A DNA stretch of 64,000 nucleotides, taken from contig CM035166.1 of NCBI GenBank assembly GCA_020205615.1, positions 81,335,135-81,399,134 of the forward strand. The letters run 5' to 3'. The notes under the pieces were generated by a model that ran no database searches, had not been told where the DNA came from, and saw nothing but the letters and a program-made list of their open reading frames with translations. Of the stretch, positions 55,184 to 64,000 are shown in pieces (the first letter of the stretch is position 1; the number at the start of each line of letters is the position of its first letter). Source of the DNA: Panax quinquefolius. Lineage: Eukaryota; Streptophyta; Magnoliopsida; Apiales; Araliaceae. The translations under genes and the position numbers were made by a program.

Positions 55184-55275
55184 TAACTATAACATTATAT
55201 TAAATTCATTCCATAATATTAAAAAATGATATTTATAGAAAATTCATCTTTATTCATAAAAGTTGGGGTCTTACA
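55184..55275 (-). repeat. A3 3' LTR, first 92 bp
   Basis: On the minus strand it begins TGTAAGACCCCAAC next to the A3 PPT and runs to the right TSD of B. It continues after B at 29343. Confidence 0.93.
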
Positions 55276-55289
55276 ACCTCCCCTTCTTA
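55276..55289 (-). other. A3 polypurine tract
   Basis: On the minus strand TAAGAAGGGGAGGT directly precedes the LTR start. Confidence 0.9.
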
Positions 55290-55339
55290 TGAAATTTCAC
55301 CCTCGAAATTAGGGTATGTACCTGGTATGTCGAAGAGGT

Positions 55340-55740
55340 AAGGATACAATGATTTCATTTCAGATTCTAACTCCCAGGTCATTTCCTCAACATCGTATTT
55401 TCTCCACAAAACTTTGACTTGAGGTATAACCTTGGAGCGTAGAACATGTTCCTTCTTATCCAAGATTTTAACAAGAACCTCTTCTTACATTAAATCTTCC
55501 GCTATTTCGTCCGGTTCTAACTCAATAATGTGGTGCGGGTCTTTCAAATATTAACGTAACATAGATATGTGGAAAACGTTACGAACACGAGACACACTTG
55601 GCGGTAAAGCGAGTCTATAGGCCACAGTTCCTACTCGATCGAGGATTAAAAATGGGCCAATGTATCGAGAATTGAGCTTTCCTCTCTTTCCAAATCTCAT
55701 AACTCCTTTCCATGGAGCAACACGTAACAACACATGATCT
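55340..55740 (-). pseudogene. A3 GPY/F module and chromodomain
   Basis: The GPY/F part is in the open frame 55991-55551: HVLLRVAPWKGVMRFGK, RYIGPFLILDRVGTVAYRL and SVSRVRNVFHISMLR, ending at a TAA at 55551. Downstream, in other frames, ILDKKEHVLRSKVIPQVKVL and VEEMTWELESEM are readable; the TGG that is TAG in A2 is intact here. Same Tekay/Del organisation as A2. Confidence 0.9.
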
Positions 55741-56860
55741 CCAATATCGAATTCTACGTCTTTTTGATGAAGATCAGCATAATTCTTTTGTCGATCTTGT
55801 GAGGTTTTTATATGTTGTCGGATCGTTTGAATCTTTTCCGTAGTCATACGTACCAACTCTGGTCCCAACAACGTTGCTTCACCCACCTCATCCCAGCATA
55901 CTGGAGAACAACACTTTCTTCCATACAATGCCTCAAATGGAGCTATGTCAATACTTGCTTGATAACTGTTGTTGTAGGAAAACTCCACCAATGGTAAGAA
56001 CTTGTCCCAACTTCCCTTAAAGTCAAGGACACAGAGTCTTAATAAATCTTCAAGAGTTTGAATAGTCCTCTCCGACTGCCCGTCCGTCTAAGGATGAAAT
56101 GCCGAGCTAAATCGTAAATATGTGCCCATAGCTTTCTGTAAACTAACCCAAAATCGTGAAGTGAATCTTGGGTCTCGATCAGAAACTATGGATACTAGCA
56201 TACCATGCAGTCTTATAATCTCGTTTATGTACGTACGAGCAAGACGTTCAAGTGTATAAGTTTCTCGTATCGGTAAGAAATGAACAGACTTGGTCAATCT
56301 ATCAACAATGACCCAAATCGCATCTATGCCTTGAGAAACCTTAGGAAGGCCGTGAATTGAAATCCATGGTAATGTGCTCCCACTTCCATTCTGGAATTTC
56401 AAGTGGTTGCAATGGACCTTTTGCTACTTGATGCTCCGCCTTAACTCGTTGACAAGTTAGACACCTTGAGATAAACAGCGCTATCTCTCTCTTCATATTG
56501 CTCCACCAAAATGTATGACGAAAATCACGATACATTTTGGTACTCCCAGGATAGATTGCAAACGGTGTGTTATGCGCCTCCATCATGATTTTATACTTTA
56601 AATCAGGGTCGTTAGGAACACAAAGTCTGGAGTTGACTCGAAGTATTCCTTCTTCATCGATTCTTGCTTCTAGCATAGCACCTTCTTGCACTTTCTTCCT
56701 CACACGCATCATTTCCAGGTCTATAGCTTGAGCAACTTTAACTTTATCGATTAAAGTCGGTTCTACTCGTATATTCGCCATAATCACATGGGTCCTCGGA
56801 GTCTTTAACTCTATCTCCATCCTTTGAAAGTCACACAAAATGGGCCTTTGTGTTGACAAT
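55741..56860 (-). pseudogene. A3 integrase
   Basis: Three minus-strand frames cover it. 57087-56341 includes [20 protein letters not shown] and [12 protein letters not shown] (zinc binding), ending just after the first catalytic Asp (HITMDF), where one extra base shifts the frame. 56402-56088 holds [14 protein letters not shown] and [10 protein letters not shown] (second Asp) and stops at TAG 56092-56094, which is CAG in A2. The Glu motif QSERTIQTL follows directly. 55991 onward carries VEFSYNNSYQASIDIAPF. The catalytic triad is present but split over frames. Confidence 0.9.
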
Positions 56861-57320
56861 ATTGCACTCGTACCCGCATATGATCTTCTACTCAATGCGT
56901 CACCTACCACGTTAAACTTTCCGGGATGGTATTGGATGGTATGATCATAATCTTTCAATAGCTTCAAGCCAACATCGTCGTTCTTGCGTGTTGAGTTCCT
57001 TTTGGGTGAAGAAATATTTGAGGCTTTTATGATCCGTAAAGATCTCCACTTTCTCCCATACGTAATGCCTCCAGATTTTAGGTGCAAAACGCGAAAGTCG
57101 CTGAACTCTAAATCATGAGTAGGATAATTCCTCTCATATTCTTTGAGTTGTCGCGAGGCATAAAGCTATAACTTTCTCATGTTGCATGAGAACACATCCT
57201 AACCCTTTGCACTCAAGCATCACCAGAGATGACAAATCCTCCGAGCTAGATGGTATGGTCGAGAGCAGTCTTTGAAATGAGTCTTCTCTTGAGTTCTTGA
57301 AAACTTTTCACATTCCTCGC
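56861..57320 (-). pseudogene. A3 RNase H
   Basis: On the minus strand the start near 57230 reads GDA followed by the shared TGA at 57213-57215. [12 protein letters not shown] and [13 protein letters not shown] are readable in separate frames. The end [28 protein letters not shown] is open (56960-56870). There are at least three frameshifts. Confidence 0.87.
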
Positions 57321-58292
57321 TCAACCGAATTTTGTATCTTTTCGAGTCAGCTGAGTTAATGGAGTAGCGATTCGAGAAAATCCTTCCACGAATCTCCGAT
57401 AATAACCAGCTAATCCGAGAAAGCTACGTACTTCGGTCACTGATTTAGGTTGCTCCCAGCTTTGAATTGCTTCAATCTTTGCCGGGTCAACAGATATTCC
57501 ATGACTTGATACTACGTGCCCAAGGAATGCTACTTCCTTAAGCCAAAACTCGCATTTCTTTAACTTAGCATAAAGTTTGTTTTCACGAGGCTTTTGGAGT
57601 ATTAGCCTTAAGTGTTGCTCATGATCTTCACGGCTTTTGGAATATATGAGAATGTCATCAATAAAGACGACCACAAAGTGATCCAAATATTCCTTGAATA
57701 CTCGGTTCATCATATCCATGAAGGCAGCAGGAGCATTAGTCAATCCAAAAGACATGACTAAGAATTCATAATGCCCATACCGAGTTCAAGCGCGCTTTGG
57801 AATATCCTCGCCTAACCTTCACCGATGATATCCGAATCGAAGATCGATCTTTGAAAAGAATTATGCTCCTTGCAACTGGTCAAACAGGTCATCAATGCGA
57901 GGCAACGGGTACCTATTTTTGATGGTGACATGATTCAACTCCCGATAATCAATACAAAGTCGCATACTTCCATCTTTCTTCATCACGAATAGAACAGGAG
58001 AACCCCAAGGAGAAGTACTAGGTCGAATGAAACCGATGTCTAACAATTCCTGCAATTGGGTTTTTAACTCCTGAAGTTCAATCGGAGCCATTCGATATGG
58101 GGCTTTGGAAATGGGTTTTGTACCGGGTTCAAGGTCAATAACAAACTTGATTTCACGCTCCGGGGGTAGGCCAGAAAGTTCTTCGGGGAATACGTCAGGA
58201 AAATTATTAACAATAGAAATATCATTCAAATCTGACGTATTTTTGTTTAAATCTGTGACATGAGCTAAGAAAGCTTGACATCCGTTTTTCAA
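57321..58292 (-). pseudogene. A3 reverse transcriptase
   Basis: The first frame (58292-57861) reads [53 protein letters not shown] and [10 protein letters not shown], open across the place where A2 has TAA. A badly decayed gap of about 100 bp (57855-57760) removes the frame through [11 protein letters not shown]. The second frame (57755-57321) has [14 protein letters not shown], the catalytic [11 protein letters not shown] and the connection [20 protein letters not shown], ending in LTRKDTKFG. Catalytic Asp pair intact. Confidence 0.93.
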
Positions 58293-58355
58293 TAAACGAA
58301 TAGCTTTATGGCTTGAGATGACAGTGATTGATTTTAATGGTTTGGTCGCTTGAAT

Positions 58356-58690
58356 TCACATAATAGGTTGATTAGGAATATGAAAGCTAACAACCTTACG
58401 AAAACAATCAATTTTAGCATGATGAGTAGTTATCCAATCAATCCCTAGAATCACATTAAATGCAAGTATTTTCAATGAAATAAGATCGACAGGTAATGTG
58501 AGGGTACCGATTTGAACCAAACAAGACTTATAAATAGTGGATGTAATGAAGGTTTCTCCCAATGGAGTTTCCACAGATAAGTCAAAGTCTAATTTCCCTG
58601 GAGTCAAATTTAATCATTGAGCGCAAATAGGAGAAATAAAAGAATGGGTAGAACCGGTTTCAAATAAGGTATAGACTTCGCTAGAGTTTA
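58356..58690 (-). pseudogene. A3 aspartic protease
   Basis: The minus-strand frame from gag reads EVYTLFETGSTHSFISPICA and then meets a TGA near 58620. The active site is E-T-G, so the catalytic Asp itself is changed to Glu. The rest (58607-58356) continues as LDFDLSVETPLGETFITST and LAFNVILGIDWITTHHAK. A2 has instead lost the glycine of the same motif. Confidence 0.9.
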
Positions 58691-59914
58691 TGATAAGTTT
58701 ACCCGTGATGACCTCGTTCGGGTTCCTTTCTTTCTCGGAGGTCACAACAAATGCTCTCCCTTGAACTACTGGTATTGTTTTGTTTTCGACGGTATTTTGT
58801 GTCACCGTTCCAACTGGACTTGTCTTCGGTGCATGACAAAATCGGGCTAGGTGACCTTCTCTTCCACAATTATAACATGCTTTGGATGGCATCACGCAGT
58901 TTGTACTGATATGTCCCTCCCCTCCGCAATTTAACCATATGATAGGTGCTCGTTCTCCTTCCTTAACCACGGGTGCTGATGCTGACGTCTTTCCATCATT
59001 GTTGAATCTCCTCTTCTTGAAATGTCCATTCTTATTGTCTTGGCCATGATTACCACCGAAGTGGTTACCATTTCTGGCATGTTGATTCCCTCCACGTTTG
59101 TTGTCACCGTTTCGATGACTGCTACCACTAGTATTATCATTTTGCCGGCGGCTTTCTCTTGGTTGAGTTGACTCGTTATCGCGCTCCAATAACTGAGCCC
59201 TATTTACAACATCTGAATACAAACACAGTTTATGAGAAATTAGATATTGACGTATCTCGGGTTTCAAACCTCTAAGAAATATCCGCGTCATTCTTTCCTC
59301 ATTATCAACCAAGTGAGACGCAAACTGGGACAACTCGGCAAACTTAGCTTCGTACTGCGACACGGTCATATTGTTCTACCCCAACTTGACGAACTCTACC
59401 TCTTTCATGTGACGAATACTTTCGGGAAAGTACTTGTCGTTGAATAATTCTTGGAACTTCTCCCAAGACATCTTCATCAAGCGGCGAGTTAAGTACGCTT
59501 TCTTCGATTCCCACCAATGTCCGCCTCTCCTTGCAACATGAAGGTTGCAAAGAGAACCTTTTGGTCCTCAGAGCATTCCAAGACATCAAATATCTTGGTG
59601 ATCTGCTTTATCCACGTCTCCGCCTTAAGTGGTTTTGGCTCTCCAATAAACTTCGGTGGTCCCAGTTCCTTAAACTGTTTAGCGGTGACAGTCCGAGAGT
59701 TTCCAGTGTTTCCACCTAAATTTTGGACAGGAGCCGCTCTCGCCTAATGTTGCATGAATTGCATACAGCATCTGAACATTCCATCATTCATCATTTAGTC
59801 AGATACTGCATGAGGATTGTCGCCTTCCTGATGCAAATTATCCTGATTATTGATATATGGAGACTCAACGGTCTCCTGTGCTCCATTGTTATTCTCAACA
59901 TTCTCGTATGTCAT
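58691..59914 (-). pseudogene. A3 gag
   Basis: Starts with an ATG at 59912-59914 (ATGACATACGAGAATG). A TAA interrupts at about 59793-59800, and a TAG follows in CAACATTAGGCG (near 59750) that is identical in A2. The capsid part EFIGEPKPLKAETWIK lies near 59620. The open frame 59369-58614 carries KFAELSQFASHLVDNEERM, RGLKPEIRQYLISHKLCL and an Asn/Gly-rich spacer. Knuckle 1 is broken (WLNCGGEGHISTNC, first Cys lost); knuckle 2 is intact (CYNCGREGHLARFC). Confidence 0.92.
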
Positions 59915-60081
59915 TTTCAGATACTGCCACAAAACAAAGGTTAATTGACATGTAACATATTATCCCTATACTCTGACTGACCAATTAAATACCAAATAAA
60001 AATAGGTAGGTCATACTAGCGAAGGAATTCCCCGTCTCTCCCCTCCTAGTTCTAGTCTCACATCTTAGCCAGGGATCATAT
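59915..60081 (-). other. A3 leader
   Basis: Untranslated leader between PBS and gag, very similar to 10009-10173 in A2 and to 62685-62810 in A5. No frame is seen. Confidence 0.85.
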
Positions 60082-60099
60082 CCCTAAGCTTTGATACCA
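60082..60099 (-). other. A3 primer binding site
   Basis: On the minus strand TGGTATCAAAGCTTAGGG, identical to A2, 2 bp from the LTR. Confidence 0.92.
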
Positions 60100-60101
60100 A
60101 C

Positions 60102-62679
60102 TGTGACGCCCCCAAAATAAGTATACATCACCTATTCTGAGTCGCCAAATACATGGTACAGAATATAAATAGAACCTTAAATATACAACATGAGTTGTGA
60201 GTTTTAATACAAATATTGTCTTCTAAACAGTATTCAAACTCAAAATAAGTCCTCAATACATTTATTATCACACTATTTCATAGAATAGTGAGGACTACTA
60301 ATGCTATCATCTGAACCGTCACTCTGTTCCCCGACTAGTCCCTGCTACATTCTTATTTCCTGAAGAGAACAATGAAAGCAAAAGGGTGAGCTCAACTAGC
60401 CCAGTAAGAAATATTATGACTAACATAATGCAGAATAAATTATCATTAGCCTTCAACAGTGTTAAACTGATAAAATATAACAAACATCAAGTTTAACTGT
60501 AGTGGAACAAGCAATCCATTAGAAGAGTCAAGTAGAGAATAAAATCTACTATCTTCTATGATTTAAAAGGTTTTTCATTACTTTTATCGCTGAGACTCAG
60601 CTTAATAAATAATCCACATCATCCCTGCATTACGGCCAAGAATATTCATTAGTATCATGACCACAAATTATCCATGCACTACGGGCCTAGGATATTCGTG
60701 TATTCATCAATGGTCATGATCATGCCAACAACTGTTCATCAATGCACTACGGCCAATGAGGATTTTTACCACATCATTTGTAACATTACGGTCATGATTA
60801 TACCGAATAATCCCTGGTCATAATCATACCAAGCCCATCTAAGCACTACATGCCACAGATGACTTTCAACATATTATAAACATGAGGATGATGACAATTC
60901 AATAAAACAAGTTCAAGAATAAATTTTAAAGATTTATAAGTTAATTTATCCTGAACTCAATAACGTCCAAATTGTCAACATGATACTGCTTTGTGGAGTA
61001 AAATTCAAGAATGCTCAGAAGAATATTTTCATGAAAATATATTGGATGAAGCGCAAATATTAAGGATATTCCACTAATTTAATGGAGTATAGAAGCCAAA
61101 ACTTTAACCAACTGAGTATAATAGAATATATGAAACCGCAAATGGATTTTTGCCGCCATGCGGTAATCCACGTAGATAGATTATTCCAACAGAATAATAA
61201 AGAATGGAACCAGGTCATGCATAATCCGCACAGACAGGATGTTCCAACATAATAATAAAGATGGAATAACAACAGAATTAACCAGGCATGCGATAAACCG
61301 CACAGACAGATTATTCCAACAGAATAATAAAGAATGGAATAACAGAAGAATTTCACCATGTATGCGGTACTTCGCATAGACAGGTTATTCCAACATAATA
61401 ATAAAGAATGGAATAACAATAGCTCTCTTCCTAAATACGAAAGAAATAATACCCCTTACCTTAAAAAGAAGAGTATTCCGACTAGTAGGGCGAGGATATT
61501 CTTGAAGAAAACTTATACTGTTTTCTACGCTTAAAGCTTCTTAAAACTCTAAAGAAATACGTTCAAGATTATAGAAAAAGAATTCTCTGAATTTTTGGTG
61601 TGATTTTCAATTCTAACTAAGCATCCTATTTATAGAAGAATGGAAAGGATACTATGTTGCACTATGCAATAAAATATAATATATTCTATTTATAATCAAA
61701 TAAAACAAAACTTTATAAAAATTATTCATTTTATATAAAAGTTTTTTATGCAAACACTATGCGAGCACTATGCAAACACTATGCATAATAAAATATAATA
61801 TATTCTATTTAAAATCTAATAAAATAAATAACTTTATAAAAGTATTCTATTTTATATAAAAAGATTTTCTTTATCTGAAACACTATATCGAACACTATGA
61901 AACACTATGCATAATAAAATATAATATATTCTATTTAAAATCTAATAAAACAAATAAATTTATAAAAGTATTACATTTTATATAAAAAGTTTTCATTTTA
62001 TTACATTTGTAATAATAATAAAACAAACTTTATCATCATTATTATAATTCACAATATTAATCGACCAAGTCGTTCCCAAGAAATAGGGGCTTTCGATAAG
62101 GATTTCTCCCATTGGCGCGAATTAGGTGACCAAACCTCTCCTCGATGAACTTCTAGACATCGTTAATATTGCAAATAATAATATTAATAACTTTGTCATC
62201 TCAATTATTGATTTAATAATATATAAAATATTGACAATAATTGAATCAAATAACGTGAGATGCTATGCAGCAATTACTGTAGCAATAATTGAACAAAATT
62301 GAGTGACTTCTCACATAAGCATCAATAATTAATAGCGTGTGCTACTATGCAACCACACGTATTACTGTACTTTTAACACCGGGTGTTTCAACAGTTAACG
62401 ATAAAACTTCCGCTGTTATTTTCATAAAGTATTTTTGTCATTTTCTCAATCCGACAATAATTCTATTGTGGGGTCCACCAATGATTGTGTCGTTGTACGA
62501 ATATTCCCTGTTAAAACGAATATTCTCCGACCAATCGAATATTATATAACAACTTGCGTACTTTGCAAAATTTATAAATATTACCCACGATTATAACATT
62601 ATATCAAATTCACTCCATAATATTCAAAAATGATATTTATAGAAAATTCATCTTTATTCATAAAAGTTGGGGTCTTAAA
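60102..62679 (-). repeat. A3 5' LTR (2578 bp)
   Basis: In plus orientation it starts TGTGACGCCCCC and ends GGGGTCTTAAA (the expected ACA is mutated), followed by the TSD. Minisatellite II spans about 60620-60870 and minisatellite I about 61160-61410. The minus-strand TATA box is CTATTTATA at 61626-61634. Recurrent ATAAAATATAATATATTC words lie at 61670-61930. Confidence 0.93.
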
Positions 62680-62684
62680 TGCCA

Positions 62685-62830
62685 CATATTATCCCTATAT
62701 TCTGACCGACCAATTAAATAACAAATAAGCTTAGGTAGGTCATACTAGCGAAGGATTTATCAGTCTCTTCCCTCCTAGTTCTAGCCTCACATCTCAGCCA
62801 GGGATCATATCCCTAAGCTTTGATACCAAC
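62685..62830 (-). other. A5 leader and primer binding site
   Basis: Continues the A5 sequence across the A3 insertion. The PBS TGGTATCAAAGCTTAGGG is at 62811-62828 on the minus strand. The leader matches 59980-60081 in A3 closely. Confidence 0.9.
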
Positions 62831-64000
62831 TGTGATACCCCCAAAATAGGTATACACAACCCATTCTGAGTTGCCAAATACATGGTACATAATTTAACTA
62901 CAAAATTAATTTATACAACATAAGTTGAGAGTTGCAACACGAATATTGTCTCGTAAAAAATATTCAAACTCAAATGGAGTCCTCGTTATAGTTATTATCA
63001 TACTATTTTATAGAATAGTGAGGACTATTATAGCCACTATCTCGGACCATCACTCCATTCCCCGACTAGTCCCAGCTATTGGCTAGCCCAGTAAAGAATA
63101 TTATGACTAAGATAATGCAGAATAAATTGTCCTTAGCCTTCAACAGTGTCAAGTAGAGCATGATGTCTACTATCGTCTATGATTTAAAAGTTCATCATCA
63201 ATATATCTCTGTAACACATCTCAATAAATAATCCACATCACCGAATTATCCATGCACTATGAGCCAAGAATATTCGTTAGTATCCCATCCATGAATTATC
63301 CATGCACTACAGGCTAAGGATATTCGTTATTATCACCAGTGGTCATGATCATGCCAACAACTGTCCGTTAATGTACTACAGGCCAATGAGGACTTTTACC
63401 ACATCATTTGTAACATTACAGGTTATGATTATACCGATATATAATTCCTGGTCATAATCATACCAATCAATAGTCCATTTATGCACTACGGGTTAAAGAT
63501 GACTTTCATCACAATATAAGCATGAGGATGATGACAATGATATAAGAAATCAATCAAGTGAGATTAATGATAAATTTTAAGGATTTATAATTTAATTTAT
63601 TCAGAGTTCAAGAATGTCCAAATTGTCAACATGATAACTGCTTTGTAGGGTAAAATTCAAGAATAATATTCATGTATCAAAAATAATTTGGACAGAAAAG
63701 AAATCAATTTTTGTCATGAATAGTACCCCGGGTGAATAGTACTTGAGTGAATAGTACCCCGTAAATAGTACTTCGTGAATAGTACCCCAGCATGAAAAGA
63801 TTAAAACTTAACAAGAATGTTCAGAAAAATATTTCAGTGAAACGATACTAGATGAAATGCAAATTTCAAGGATATTCCACTAATTTCAAGGAGTATAGAA
63901 GCAATACTTATCAAAATAAGTGTAGAATTAGGAATATGAAACAAAATAATATTACTTACATACTACAGAGTATGGAAAAAATATTATTTCTTACGAATAT
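62831..64000 (-). repeat. A5 5' LTR, cut by the window end
   Basis: In plus orientation it starts TGTGATACCCCC. It is more diverged from A3 than A2 is, and carries minisatellite II at 63240-63490 and the GAATAGTAC repeats at 63718-63795. These features and the words around them match A1 better than A2, so A1 and A5 may form a subfamily. The remainder, including the TATA box, lies beyond the window. Confidence 0.88.
63718..63795. repeat. GAATAGTACC tandem repeats in the A5 LTR
   Basis: Five or six spaced copies of GTGAATAGTAC(C/T). They are the reverse complement of the TACTATTCAC repeats at 5022-5240 in A1, in an LTR of opposite orientation. Confidence 0.85.

Larger units (their letters stand above)
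26744..62679 (-). mobile_element. A3: complete Tekay-type element carrying B in its 3' LTR
   Basis: A3 reads on the minus strand: 5' LTR 60102-62679, PBS, gag to chromodomain 59914-55340, PPT, and a 3' LTR split by B (55184-55275 and 26744-29343). Excluding B and one TSD copy it is about 10.1 kb. It is flanked by a perfect TSD inside the leader of A5. Its LTR start reads TTTAAGACC on the minus strand at the outer edge (CA to AA in plus orientation), a mutated terminus. All frames are broken. Confidence 0.94.

Overview
This window is plant nuclear heterochromatin made almost entirely of nested LTR retrotransposons. The evidence is long LTRs of 2 to 3.3 kb, Ty3/gypsy polyproteins with a C-terminal chromodomain (Tekay/Del type), a Tat-type Ty3/gypsy element with a second RNase H and an antisense ORF, a CACTA (En/Spm) transposase fragment, and an AT-rich base composition. 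A eudicot is plausible, but the species cannot be named from the sequence. I found no host gene, no rRNA or tRNA gene and no CRISPR array. Every coding region is broken.

I use working names. Family TekA has LTRs of the form TGTAAGACC...GGGGGCGTCACA and a tRNA-iMet-type PBS. Its copies here are A1 (+ strand, 1-6203, 5' part cut by the window), A2 (+, 7443-20448), A3 (-, 26744-62679), A4 (-, solo LTR, 22091-24343), A5 (-, gag piece at 25442-26702, leader and LTR at 62685-64000) and A6 (-, 37545-45612, a non-autonomous derivative). D is a solo LTR of a related Tekay-type family (+, 16072-19395). B is a Tat-lineage Ty3/gypsy element (-, 29344-55178). C is an element with a long LTR and an iMet-type PBS, probably Ty1/copia SIRE/Maximus-like (-, 20449-25441, with an LTR fragment at 7173-7442).

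The insertions are nested like Russian dolls, and five of them keep a perfect 5-bp target-site duplication (TSD). A3 sits in the leader of A5 (TGCCA). B sits in the 3' LTR of A3 (ACCCA). A6 sits in the second RNase H of B (AATAC). A4 sits in the LTR of C (GCAGT). D sits in the 3' LTR of A2 (GGTGA). C interrupts the protease start of A5. A2 lies between two same-orientation pieces of C, so it probably inserted into C and later lost its left edge. The left end of the window is A1, which abuts a CACTA transposase fragment.

The TekA copies carry gag, aspartic protease, RT, RNase H, integrase and GPY/F-chromodomain in that order. B carries gag, protease, a G-patch-like segment, RT, RNase H, archaeal-type RNase H and integrase, plus an ORF on the opposite strand. 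Some stop codons are shared between TekA copies (TAG in gag of A2 and A3; TGA in RNase H of A1, A2 and A3). This suggests the family spread from already defective templates, presumably mobilised in trans. The most unusual single element is A6: its RT-integrase region is replaced by a 57-bp minisatellite and LTR-like DNA, and its LTRs end in TG...TA instead of TG...CA.
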